Of a stretch of DNA of 64,000 nt, positions 34,795 to 44,410 are shown piece after piece. The stretch spans positions 871,001-935,000 of the forward strand of contig WPIO01000107.1 of the NCBI GenBank assembly GCA_009760855.2, in the 5' to 3' direction. Made by a program: the position numbers and the translations under genes. How positions within the stretch are numbered: position 1 is the stretch's first letter; every line of letters starts with the position of its first letter. The notes under the pieces were generated by a model that saw only the letters and a program-made list of their open reading frames with translations, had not been told where the DNA came from and ran no database searches. This stretch comes from Cristatella mucedo. Its lineage: Eukaryota > Bryozoa > Phylactolaemata > Cristatellidae.

Positions 34795-35080
34795 TAGTAA
34801 TACTACTACTAATAATGATACATTTGTATAGCGTCCTCATAGAACTGAGTCTCTCTCTAGGCACGTTACAGATGCTGCATATTAAGCATTATCAAATATT
34901 TGGTGGTAACATACGCAAGCAGCAGGCATAGTGCAAGCAGGTACATGCACAAGAAAGACGAATCACAAAGACCCACCGATGCTGTAATAAACAGATGCGT
35001 TTTCAGCTTCTTTGTAAATGTCATCATGCCAGGGGACGTTGTGACTTGCGCAGGCAGTGAGTTCCAGGCTTGGTGAGCAA
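34795..35080 (-). mobile_element. LINE-A 3' end, diverged
   Basis: AATACTACTACTAATAATGA tail, GCGTCCTCATAGAACTGAGT, CTCTCTAGGCACG, then CAAAGACCCACCGATGCTG and GTTTTCAGCTTCTTTGTAAATG of the LINE-A 3' region. Confidence 0.75.
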
Positions 35081-35656
35081 ATATGGAATAATTAAATGGA
35101 TGCAGCAGTTAACCACACAGGAAACAGTCGTATCATTTTTGTTCCTATTCCGAGCATACACAATGGTACGAAACTGATGTATCAATAATTTAATGAGTAA
35201 CCCGGCTTGGGGCATAGGTCGCTGCTTTAAGGGGAGCTGGCCTACGACTGAACAGCCTTCACTTGTGGAGGCGCCGTGCATGCCATTCGTACGGAAGAGC
35301 TTTCGCTTGCAATACGTAAAACAGTAGCCATGCAGCCCTCAAAATCCTGCTAGCTGTGCTATTGAAGGCGCCAAACTGGCAAAAGTGCCGAGATCTAACT
35401 GCGTGTTACGGCCGATACGAAAAAAGTATCTTAAGACGGATTCGACGCGAGTTTATAAGAGCTAAAACTCAGAGCCAAGACTCACATGCCGGCAGATCGT
35501 TGCCCCCAAACTGAGATCGGTCCAGCGCCTCATTTACTGCCCAGGTCAAAGGTCTCATGTACATCTCGCGATTAACTATTACGCTGCTCACAAGCCTGGG
35601 CTTATCGCTATTTAGCAGCCGACGGTTCGAACTCAACTGCCAACCTCCAAGTTCAT
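35081..35656. other. Unrecognised sequence
   Basis: Nothing recognised. Confidence 0.3.
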
Positions 35657-35657
35657 C

Positions 35658-35688
35658 ATGCAATGCCCAGAATGTCTGGGCATTGCAT
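35658..35688. repeat. Perfect 14-bp hairpin
   Basis: ATGCAATGCCCAGA, a 3-base spacer (ATG), then its exact reverse complement TCTGGGCATTGCAT. Possible RNA stem or remnant of an inverted-repeat element. Confidence 0.85.
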
Positions 35689-35814
35689 AAGATGACTGGT
35701 GGCTGGTGGGCGAGAAGGTGGCCGGGCAGCTGTTCTGAGGCCGTGTTCTCAGGCTCGCGCCTGAGACCAGCTCGGAGGGAAAAAACATTAGGATAAATTA
35801 TAGGGACGAGAATA

Positions 35815-35935
35815 CACTATCAGATTATATAATATATTAAATAATATCTATAGTATAAAACATACACCATATAATATGAAATGTAAAATCTATAATATAT
35901 AATATATTATTTATTCCATAAGTTACATTTAATAT
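35815..35935. repeat. AT-rich block
   Basis: Repeated ATAATATAT and TATAATATA words in both orientations form an imperfect palindrome-like AT-rich tract. Confidence 0.6.
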
Positions 35936-36243
35936 TATAGTCGTCAAGCAATCGCCCGTCGGAGTTGACTTGGCCGCTGCAGTCATCATTGTAGAATAGT
36001 ATGAGAAGAGTGCAAAGAAAAAAAATATGAGCATACAAAAAAGCTTTTTCGGAAAATGAATAGTGCTAAGTAATGTTACGGGAGTTTGGGTGTATAGTGC
36101 TAAGCAATGTGCTCTTTACGCATTTGTTGGTGGATTTCATATACACCGGCGTGACTTCTTCTTTGTATAAAAGGTTTAAGCTGCCGCTACAACGTATAAG
36201 CATCCGGCGTGAAAAAATACTTGCTCTGAATGTTTCAATAGAG

Positions 36244-36410
36244 CTATATAGCCGTGATGGCACACTAGGTGAGGCGATTGCACTTCACTACCTCAGTCCC
36301 GAAGTCGTGGGTTCGAATCGTGGGCAATTCTTTATTGCCACTGCAAGAGGTAGTGTTAGCCGTCAAGGCTCTTCTGTAGCTATAAAAGAGGGTACTAAAT
36401 TAGCTAAATT
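36244..36410 (+). mobile_element. SINE-1, near full length
   Basis: The head GCCGTGATGGCACACTAGG gives a good box A. Box B is GGTTCGAATCG. The body has TTTATTGCCACTGCAAGAGG and CGTCAAGGCTCTTCTG. The tail is poor in AAAT. This copy shows the SINE-1 start most clearly. Confidence 0.86.
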
Positions 36411-37504
36411 AAAATTGTTTTTTTTAGAGCCTATGGAGATCAGCCATTTTTATTTTAACCTTGGGGTGTACGTGACACATACCGTGTTCGATTGGTGTGA
36501 TTTGTCTGATTGGTCCAGCGAGCAGCCAAAAAGTTGAAGCAGCTTCTCCTTCATTGGATGCACTGGATCAATAGCAGGTGGACACGCAAGGCCCACAGTA
36601 ACCAGATAACAGTCGTTCGTCTCAGTGTGCCAGTGGTTACGTGCATGTTTTCGCCTTTTTTTCTGTATCAGAATATATGCATTTGTGCTGCTATGCACAC
36701 TGCTTATGTGTTGGTGTATTCTTGTAAATTTGGATTTGCATCTAAACGTGCCAGCACATGTGCTATTAAGTATATGAGTGTGCAGTCAAATTTGAAGCTG
36801 CATGGCCTTTTGTATGTGTTTGCTCTACAGCTCACTCACTTGTCCACATCTGTGTATGTGAGTCTGTGTTTTTGCACCCGCGCGCATGTGTGCTTACTGG
36901 TGTGGGGTAGTCGAATCCCCAGCACGATCTGCAATCTTAATTATAGAAATTGAAATGATAGCAGTTTGAATTTAGTGAGACCTAAGAGAGCTAAAGTGCT
37001 TAGAAGGTACTTTACGGCTCGCTGCGAGAGATGCAGGTACTTCGTATTAGCTGCACCAATAATTTTTCATTTTCATGCGTGAACACATTTTCATGAGGGT
37101 ACAGTAGAAGAAGCCGGGGTACCAGTCATATCTGCCAGCTAAAAGCTAATATCTGCACCGATGTAACTGCATGCCACACCGAATCTATGATTACAATTTC
37201 TACTACATTTTAAATGTTATCGGTCTTTTTTTAATAAAATAAAACAAATAAAATAAAATAAAATAAATTTATCCTAAAAGTACATTATTAGGTCTTTCAA
37301 TTTTAGTTTTTAATTTTTCATAGCACTCCATTTCTTCCATAGGAACTGGTGCAATTTCTCTAACCGGGTAGTTAGAACCACAGCATCACATTAAACTTAT
37401 GCCTCTGACGTACCAACTCTCTGTGCAATAAATCGTCAGTTGCCTGCATCAATTACTTTCGGACACCTATTTTCACATTTCTTTCTGTGATCATGCTTCC
37501 TTTA
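36411..37504. other. Unrecognised sequence
   Basis: A 147-codon frame (36510-36953, +) is Cys/Ser-rich without a known motif. A short AAAAT repeat follows at 37232-37269. Confidence 0.35.
37232..37269. repeat. (AAAAT)n short repeat
   Basis: About seven AAAAT-like units, possibly a retrotransposon tail without a recognisable body. Confidence 0.8.
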
Positions 37505-37590
37505 CAGCACATATAAAACGTTTAGAAAAAGATTAAGTTCTTTTGAGGGCACTATACAATGTATTATTGTTATTATAATTATTAGTATTA
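37505..37590 (+). mobile_element. LINE-A 3' tail only
   Basis: ACAGCACATATAAAACGTTT, AGAAAAAGATTAAGTTCTTT, GAGGGCACTATACAATG and a TATTATTGTTATTATAATT tail. Confidence 0.65.
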
Positions 37591-37922
37591 CATTGACCTT
37601 GCTGAAGTCAAAGAATTGTTGGGCAGCCTGCGATTATACCGATGAAAACTTCTTATTCTTTCTCAGACCGCATTGAAACCTGAAGTTGGAGTAGCAGCCA
37701 TCTCAGCTCCTATTAAAAAATCTTCTGAATCTCTGGTACTTGGGCCAGCTAGTGATGAGTTGTCGATCGAAACCCTAATGTATCAATCATCACATAGTAG
37801 CAATATAAACCTCTCGTATGAATTAAGCAACTTCCGCTCAGTTCTTTGCACTAAGAATTCCGCTATTCTTATTTAGAAGAGTTTCAATGTCTAACTTTGC
37901 ACTTTACGTGATCCAAGCTGCT

Positions 37923-37924
<2 letters not shown>
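37591..37924. other. Unrecognised; possible exon-like frame
   Basis: A pyrimidine-rich acceptor-like TTATTCTTTCTCAG precedes a 68-codon open stretch (to 37876) encoding LKPEVGVAAISAPIKKSSES. I do not recognise it. Confidence 0.25.
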
Positions 37925-37957
<33 letters not shown>

Positions 37958-38210
37958 GCACTTGATAAAGCGACCTCGGAGAACTCAATCTCTCTCTAGG
38001 CGCTTTACATTTGCTGCAATGGGAAACGTGATTCAATGGTGAGTAATATCAGGCTTGATAAACAGCATGAATAACATGGTTAGGGTCAGCATGCAAGTGT
38101 GGTTAGTGGCAGCATGCATGCACAGTGTCAGCACGCACAATGTCAGCACGTATACGTACATGAAGGACGAATCACAGGAATCACTAAATGCTGTCCATTC
38201 TGTAACTTAC
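37925..38210 (-). mobile_element. LINE-A 3' UTR copy
   Basis: (AAT)n, GATAAAGCGACCTCGGAGAAC, CTCTCTAGGCGCTTTACATT, then the 3' UTR (GTGTGGTTAGTGGCAGCATG, ACAGGAATCACTAAATGCTG). Truncated before the coding region. Confidence 0.85.
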
Positions 38211-39145
38211 ATTCAAAGTCTGAGTGTTCATGCTTTAATGCTCAGGTTCAAGCTCATCCACAAATAAAAGGCAAACAACTGACTGAATTTTGAGAAGGGA
38301 TTTTAATCCTATCGACCCCTATCACGACCCTTTCTGCACATCCAATCGTTATCGCCTGTTAAGATTTTCCTAGAATATCTGTCAGAGTCGGTACCAAAAA
38401 TAACGAGCGTTTCAGCAGACTTCAAGTCTTCTGAAATGGACGCTGTTCTCAGTCTATTAAGCACTTCCAATGGCAATAAATGCTGTTCTTTCAGTCTAAA
38501 GGATGCTGGGTTGCATCTCTCAGGGCAGCCTCAGCTCGTTTTTCCTCAAACAATATATATTAATATGGTACAATAAATCTGTGGACACATTTTCATTGTC
38601 TGCTTCGTGTCGAATTCGTTGAGAGCGTGGCTTTTGTAAGGCTTATTGGCAAAGAGTCGTCTGCTGCTAAATTCAAGCACCACAGTGGAGTGATCAATCC
38701 CGAAGCATAACTTTGGTGGAGGACCGAGGCTTTAGTTGCATGATCGGTAGGTTGGGCTTGTAGAGTTCGGCCTGTCCTGTCTTAAGATTGGCTTCAAGGA
38801 AAGTATTCACAAGCAAGCATCAGGATTGCCTACAGGTATCACTCAAATGCGCACGCTGTGACAAGAATACGCATTGAGCGACATTATACCCGAAGTATGG
38901 CCACAGCTGCTGTGTCTACGCATTTCTTTAATAGTTTATAAGATTTTTCTCTAGGATGCCCGGCACACTTAAGTTATACCCAGCACGTGATGTTTATAGA
39001 CAGCCCAGACACAAAAAAATATGACTTTTGTTATAATTCGTTTAATTACGTTTAGCATAGTTACGTGTACAATGTTTTCGGCAATGTTCTAATGCTCAAT
39101 AGTCACGATAATTGAACGGTACCGGTAGTTCCAATAATTGGTTGG
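38211..39145. other. Unrecognised sequence
   Basis: No gene or repeat recognised. Confidence 0.3.
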
Positions 39146-39147
39146 TT

Positions 39148-40112
39148 TAATGTAATGTATCTCCGTCTGTAACTCCACAAAGTCAAAAGACCATGTGGGT
39201 GTTACGCAGGAGAATTTTGTATAGCGCACTCACAGCCTAAGCGGCTTTCGGTACGCATTCGGTAGCCAACAGACTTCGTCTCACGCAACAAAGAGAAAGT
39301 GGGAAGCATAGCAGAGTCAGGAGAGCAGTTGAGGTAGTGAGTAGCATAGAAGTAGCAGTTGAGGACCGCTGAAAAAGATGTGCCATAGTCGGCAGTTGGA
39401 GAGTAGTTGTCGTTGCGCAAGAATTGTGGAAGCGAGTTCCGCAGCCTAGGACCTGCAGAGCTAAAGCTTCTGTCGCCAACGGTCTTTAAGCGGAAGAATG
39501 GGACAGCTAATCTATTGTCCACACAGGACCTCAGGGCACGATTAGGCTGAAACTGATGCAGCAGTTCAGCTAGGTACGAAGAAGCCAGGCCGTGGCGGGC
39601 CTTATGGGTCAGCGTAAGAACTTTGCTCTGTATCCTTTGCTCAACCGGCAACCATCCTAGCTCTTTCAGCAAAGGAGACACGTGCTCAAACTGCTGGGAC
39701 TTGAAGACCAGCCTTGCAGCCATATTCATAGTCAGCTGTAGTGGCATAATAGCTTTCTTTGGCAGACCAGCCAAAAGGGAATTACAATAATCAAGCCGAG
39801 ACAGAACTAAAGAGCTAGTTAAATTTTTTACAAGCCACTGTGGGAGACAGCTTCTAATCTTGGATAGGGATCGGATGTGATGGCTAGCTGTAGAGGCAGT
39901 CTTCTGAATGAAGCTTTTGAAATTGAGGCAGCTGTTGAACACGACACCTAAATTATGAGCACGTGGTGAAGGTCGCACAATAGCATCACCTATTAGAACA
40001 GCAAAGCCTTTTAATCCAGCCACACGCTTAGGGTGTCCTATGAGCAGCAGTTTGGTTTTATCATCATTTAATTTCAGGAAGTTTTCCGACATCCAGGATC
40101 GAATATCGGTTT
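39148..40112 (-). mobile_element. LINE-B copy with open C-terminal frame
   Basis: A 296-codon minus-strand frame (39202-40092) is open from MSENFLKLNDDKTKLLL to GCECAIQNSPA without a stop. It covers RAHNLGVVFNSCLNFKSF, SRLDYCNSLLAGLPKKAI, LGWLPVEQRIQSKVL and HYLNCSPDSAMLP. The tail is ATGTAATGTATC at the left. This copy defines the LINE-B C-terminus best. The RT core and endonuclease are absent, and the truncation point is near 40112. Confidence 0.9.
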
Positions 40113-40129
40113 AGAGGGCAACTGCGATG

Positions 40130-40137
40130 TGCTAGAT
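40130..40137. other. Left 8-bp target duplication of hAT element
   Basis: TGCTAGAT; the partner is TGCCAGAT at 40325-40332. Confidence 0.8.
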
Positions 40138-40324
40138 CGGTGGTTCTCAACTTTTCTAATGCCGCGACCCTTTAAAACAGTTCGTCAAGTTGTGGTGACC
40201 CCTAAACATAAAATTATTGCGTGCGAAATGTGGAAATGCGTGTTTCCCGATGGTCTTAGGCAACCCCTGTAAAAGGCTCGTTTGACCCCCAAACGGGTCG
40301 CGACCCGCAGGTTGAGAACCGCTG
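40138..40324 (-). mobile_element. SPIN-like hAT non-autonomous transposon
   Basis: A 187-bp element with terminal inverted repeats. The right end, on the minus strand, reads CAGCGGTTCTCAACCTG; the left end reads CGGTGGTTCTCAACTT. The flanking 8 bases are TGCTAGAT and TGCCAGAT, an 8-bp target duplication with one change, as expected for hAT. Internal words CCTAAGACCATCGG, GGGTCACCACAAC and AAAGGGTCGCGGCATTAG, and the palindrome CGGGTCGCGACCCG (40294-40307), match my memory of the SPIN/MITE group. It has no transposase. Orientation is set by the element's customary start. Confidence 0.9.
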
Positions 40325-40332
40325 TGCCAGAT

Positions 40333-40617
40333 CAACCAGATATTGACTACAAAGTATGTATTACTAGCGGTTGCTGGAATTATTGCTTTTGGGCGCCGTA
40401 TTAGTTTTGCTGTGTAATCTTCTATTGCGGTCAGCTACATTTCTCTACACTAGAGATCTGGACTTGTTATTCTACGTATCGGCGTTATTCGATGATGCCG
40501 CAATCAACTATTGTTGACAGACCTGCACGCATTGGTGATGCAATAGAAGTGTCTAGCAAAGCTCCAAGATTCAGGGCTTCAAAGGTGTTTCGCGCGTTGA
40601 CATGAACTAGCGACGTT
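40333..40617. other. Unrecognised sequence
   Basis: Nothing recognised. Confidence 0.3.
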
Positions 40618-40621
40618 ACAG

Positions 40622-40921
40622 TGTAGGGGCTCGCGGGCGCGCGATGGCGGCGCGACGAAGAGCGAAGCCCCCACAAGCGAGTCGTGGCGTCGTCGATGAC
40701 GGCTGTATTACGTGATCTAGCAGCCATCGAGCGTGCTGCTCCGGAGCGCGTGGTGTTGAGAGAGAGAGAAGAGAGTGGATAGCGTGCGTGCAGGCCTGAC
40801 GCACAGGCAGAAAGTGAATTGCGCGGCAAGAAACGCGTAACGTGCCGGCGAGGAGCGTTCCCGTTGGGCGGACGGAACGTCGGCTGGGGCGGAACCACGT
40901 GATGGCGATGACACGCCCACA
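40622..40921 (+). mobile_element. GC-rich solo-LTR-like element, copy 1
   Basis: A 300-bp unit starting TGTAGGGGCT and ending CGCCCACA, flanked by ACAG on both sides (40618-40621 and 40922-40925). A second copy lies at 42033-42342. The TG...CA ends and 4-bp duplication resemble a solo LTR. The first 55 bases can fold (TGTAGGGGCT with AGCCCCCACA at 40666-40675). There is no coding capacity. Class and orientation are uncertain; a TIR transposon is the alternative. Confidence 0.72.
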
Positions 40922-41890
40922 ACAGTTCTGCGTTTCCTGACGTGGAAGCCGAGACACCCAGTTTTTAACGAAAGTATCGTATGTCTATGTCTACAATGCG
41001 GGCGTAGGTCTTGATGTAAAAAAAAGTCCGGTATGCATACTTTTACAATCAAAACGGCGTCTCGAGCTCTGGCTATTTAATCCTCGCTGGCTCCTTTCCG
41101 CGGGCTCCAAGTGATTCTAATTAGTTGCTGCGGCTGCTGCTGCTGCCAGAGCAACCGACGCTCGGCGTCTCATCCGGGGCTCGGCTGACAGCTGTCTGCT
41201 CTGGCAATTCGGCCACTGGATCCAGGGCTCATGCCAGCCTACTGACGGTGCTGGCCTGGTTGCCAACGGCGGTGACCCACGTGATTTTCGGTAGGCTGCT
41301 GTTTTCGCTGCACTGTCGCCTTCTTCTAAGTCGGACGGTACGGATACCGAACGTCGTCTCTCTCTTCTATTTACGACGGAGTTGGCAGCTGCAATAATCG
41401 GAATCCTTCTGCACGCAGCCACCCCAGCCTATCCAGCCTTCAGCCACTGGCCTCCGGCTCGCCGTCTCCAGACACATGAAACCGTAAGTTTAGAAACGCG
41501 AGTGGCGCATCATTCGCAGTATTACTGCACATCTTTGGTTTTTGTTGCCGAGGGTAGAGACAGTAGCGAGGCAGATAGCAGCCTGCAAATTAGCAAGAAG
41601 CTTGCGGCATACGCTTTATCTCAGGAAGGGCGGTGCTATTTAGCCAGCACTTCCGGCGCGTTGGCTAGAAAGCAGTCGGAAACGCAGGTACTCTGACCTG
41701 ATAGCCTCCATGCTGCATAATGTGTAATTATTAGCCTACTTTCGAAGTGGCGTACGGCCTGTGTCCACAGAATTACACGCGAATCTTTGGTTACTACCCC
41801 CTCGTGTTCATATTTTTGCGGACGCACAGCCGCACTGGTACTTTGGTCGCTGCCTGCCTTCCAGCAATACAAAAACTCTCTCGACTCTCT
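40922..41890. other. Unrecognised CpG-rich sequence
   Basis: GC- and CpG-rich compared with its neighbours, with GCTGCTGCTGCTGCC near 41130. Open frames on both strands (101 and 104 codons) show no known domain. A TATTTAA-like motif at 41072 is not enough to call a promoter. Confidence 0.35.
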
Positions 41891-42028
41891 AGCAGCGCGT
41901 ATTGCTGACATTTCTGTTTGGATGGCAGCAAACTTGCTTAAACTGAATGACGATAAAACCAGCTAGCTAGTTGTAGGAAAGCCAAGTGCTACTCATAAAT
42001 TTGGTAGCCTATTAATACGAGCTAGGTG
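41891..42028 (+). mobile_element. LINE fragment (RT/C-terminal junction)
   Basis: It encodes IADISVWMAANLLKLNDDKT followed by a stop, then VGKPSATHKFGS. This is the segment after the RT catalytic motif in LINE-A-type elements, though the sequence is too diverged to be a normal LINE-A copy. It is cut on the right by the GC-rich element at 42033. Confidence 0.7.
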
Positions 42029-42032
42029 AGCT

Positions 42033-42342
42033 TGTAGGGGCTCGCGAGCGCGCGATGGCGGCGCGACGAAGAGCGAAGCCCCCACAAGCGAGTCGTGGCG
42101 TTGTCGACGATAGCTGTATTATATGATATAACGGCCGTCGTGCGTGCTGCTCCGGAGCGAGTGGTGTTAAGAGAGAGAAGAGAGTGGATAGCGTGCGTGC
42201 AGGACGACGCACAGGCCGGGAGTAAATTTCGCGGCAAGAAACGCGCCACGTGCCGGCAAGGAGCGTTCCCGTTGGGCGGACGGAACGTCAGCTGGGAGGG
42301 GGTGGGTGGAGGGAACCGCGTGACGGCGAAGACACGCCCACA
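42033..42342 (+). mobile_element. GC-rich solo-LTR-like element, copy 2
   Basis: A 310-bp copy of the 40622-40921 unit with the same TGTAGGGGCT start and CGCCCACA end. It is flanked by its own 4-bp duplication AGCT (42029-42032 and 42343-42346). Differences from copy 1 include small indels and many C-to-T type changes. It sits just after the LINE fragment. Confidence 0.72.
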
Positions 42343-42346
42343 AGCT

Positions 42347-42502
42347 TATCAACCGCTTAGGCGCACAATCTCCCCCCCTCCCCGTTCTAGTTTCAACTCA
42401 AAATTTCGCTGGATTACTGATCCTTATATTTATTCAAGTCTGCCCTTGATTCAGCTGCGTAACATGTAAATTCGAGCCTTCTCAGACAGTGATGCGGCGT
42501 AC
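42347..42502. other. Unrecognised sequence
   Basis: Nothing recognised apart from a C-rich patch near 42371. Confidence 0.3.
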
Positions 42503-42573
42503 TAATAATAATAATAATAATATTGCACTTGATAAAGCGCCCTCAGAGAACTTAATCTCTTTCTAGGCGCTTT
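42503..42573 (-). mobile_element. LINE-A 3' tail only
   Basis: (AAT)n, then the complete stem-loop GATAAAGCGCCCTCAGAGAA...CTTTCTAGGCGCTTTAC. It is well preserved but has no LINE body. Confidence 0.85.
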
Positions 42574-42618
42574 ACTAGCTGATTTAACAGCCTCTTACCT
42601 AGTGTGCACGGCTCACCA
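42574..42618 (-). mobile_element. SINE-1 remnant with internal deletion
   Basis: TAGCTGATTTAACAGCCTCT jumps directly to TACCTAGTGTGCACGGCTCA. The two ends of SINE-1 are kept and the middle (about 120 bases) is lost. It is fused to the LINE-A tail. Confidence 0.7.
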
Positions 42619-42769
42619 TCGAAGTTGGTCCATGTATTTTGGACATGGCGTCCATACTCTTGCATCTCATTACTCGTGGTGTATTCTGACCTGTGCCCAG
42701 AGTGCTTTCAGTTTGTGCGAAACTTGGTAAATAGGCTGGCATTTTAAGATGCTGCAATTGCCATACCAC

Positions 42770-43260
42770 ACTGCCTCTCACCGACCTGCGCTTGCTCTAC
42801 ATCAAGCAGGATATCGACTCCAAGTTTTGGTCGCTCAGTTTCAAATTCCTATATTCTCCTTCCATGGCCAACCTATCCGAACGTTACCTCAATCAGCCGA
42901 GGCACTGTTCCTTTCTCTTATCTGACACAAGACTCCAGGCTGTGCTTGCGCCTAACAAGTTTGTGAGAGATTAGCCCTGTGCTTCATATGCATTCAAAGC
43001 TTGGAAGTCACTTCTGACTGTGACTACGGCATCCACTTACTTACGAAAATACAACGATAAAAAACACCCATTATAACTAGAATATTATCTGTCCATGTGA
43101 ATAGTCTCCGAGTGCTGACGCAAACTGTCACGGTTCGTACTAGTACGAACTAATTGACATGCATCTGTCTCAGGATTTTATCCCAGCACAGAAAGAGCAT
43201 TGATTCTCTTAAGGCGACTTGTACATGTCTTAAAACGAATATTATTCTTAGACCTAGACT
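42770..43260 (+). mobile_element. LINE-A C-terminal fragment, degenerate
   Basis: CCGACCTGCGCTTGCTCTAC, AGGATATCGACTCCAAGTTT, TGGTCGCTCAGTTTCAAATT and later AAAGCTTGGAAGTCACTTC follow the LINE-A C-terminal order. A weak tail (CAGAAAGAGCATTGATTCTC) is near 43190. Confidence 0.65.
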
Positions 43261-43663
43261 GAAGAGAGACTGATAGAAATATTTCTGGTAGCCTTGTGAA
43301 AGTAAATATCAGGGCTCAATCAATTTTTATCAGTGTATGTTATCCGGCAAGGTTTTGGCTCAAAGTGTAACCATCTGCCATTTAATTCTCACGTCTGAGA
43401 CAGTACACGGTTAGTTGTACCTCGGATTCATTGGTGAAATTGAGTTGGTAGTTAGTTATGCAATCAAGTTTTTTCAAAAATATTTTTTCTGTACTTTGTT
43501 TAATTACTGCATCTGTAGCTTACGTAAAAGCCCTATCATGTTGTCTCTGGTAAAATGGACAGTGTAAGAAAGTTACTCTTTGTCGCCAAAGCTGTATACC
43601 CTTTGTTGAAAGAAGAAAAAATTATGATATATGTATTGGCATAGCAACTTAGCGACTAGCTTA
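43261..43663. other. Unrecognised sequence
   Basis: Nothing recognised. Confidence 0.3.
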
Positions 43664-43840
43664 ATGGGCCGTGATGGCCCAGGAGGTAAAGTGCCAGCTC
43701 TTCATGACCGAGGTCGGGCATTGGGCTGAAGTTGGATGATTCTTTATTGCCAACTACAAGCCATGGTGATAGCAGATAATGCTCTTCTACCACTATAAAA
43801 TGAGGCTCATTTATAACAGTCAGCTAAGATCTTTTCAGCC
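43664..43840 (+). mobile_element. SINE-1, diverged
   Basis: Head GGGCCGTGATGGCCCAGGAG, a diverged box B region, TTCTTTATTGCCAACTACAAG, GGTGATAGCAG and a TTTATAACAGTCAGCTAAGA end. Confidence 0.75.
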
Positions 43841-44102
43841 TTTACAAATGGTAAAGGCTGTCTGCTGGAAGGCTGCTGAAAAGGCACCGGCATTGTCCGC
43901 AACCAACCTCCTGACAGCCAGCTTTTTGAAGCCAATTCGTTGAAATCAGGTTTCGTAGGTCTCAGTTTGTCACCACATGATCAAGCTTTGTGACTGAATT
44001 CTCTTAGGTCACTAAAAATCTTGCGCTGTTTTCAGGGATATGCCGAAGCCGAATGAATGAATTAACAGATTAATTTTATCCCGAGAGTTTCCCTTTAAAT
44101 GC

Positions 44103-44312
44103 TTGGGAAGCTACAGTAAAGTCGTGATAAAGCTGAGGTTTAGGGCAGGACATCATGCTAATCCCTTCTACAGGATCGTTGCAAAAATGAACACAATTTG
44201 CAGTTCTTGGCATATTCTGCAAAGGATCAGTAAGATTCACGTTGAAAATAATCACATTCCGAAACCGACTCGGATAAACCCATCTGCTTCAGGGATAGAA
44301 AAATTGAGATGA
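44103..44312 (+). pseudogene. bS16m-like fragment (weak)
   Basis: A 69-codon frame contains VVIKLRFRAGHHANPFYRIV. That resembles the N-terminal strand and the PFYRIV motif of ribosomal protein bS16 (mitochondrial S16). The rest does not follow the family: the expected RDG...E..G.Y.P segment is not visible, and the frame ends after about 69 codons where S16 proteins are longer. An acceptor-like AAGCTACAG lies just before KVV, so it could be a lone exon or a decayed copy. It could equally be chance. Confidence 0.25.
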
Positions 44313-44337
44313 CAAGCTCACACTTCAGCTGCTGATA

Positions 44338-44410
44338 CAATAAAACTAATAACAATACATTTGATAAAGCGCCCTAAGATAAATAAATTTTTTCTCTATG
44401 CTGCTCATGA
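44338..44410 (-). mobile_element. LINE-A 3' tail, degenerate
   Basis: AATAACAATACATTTGATAA followed by AGCGCCCTAAGATAAATAAA and TTTTCTCTATGCTGCTCATG. Only the outer arm and order remain. Confidence 0.55.

Noticed and set aside
36244-36340. tRNA gene candidates at SINE heads
   Set aside because: Box A and box B are present, but the cloverleaf arms do not close and the sequence continues into the SINE body shared by many copies.
36073-36537. 154-codon plus-strand frame
   Set aside because: Its middle is a SINE-1 copy.
41117-41696. Open frames of about 100 codons on both strands
   Set aside because: The region is CpG-rich, which lowers stop frequency, and no domain is recognisable.
40622-42342. 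One LTR retrotransposon with 300-bp LTRs and a 1.1-kb interior
   Set aside because: Each 300-bp unit has its own 4-bp target duplication, and the interior contains an unrelated LINE fragment and no gag or pol.
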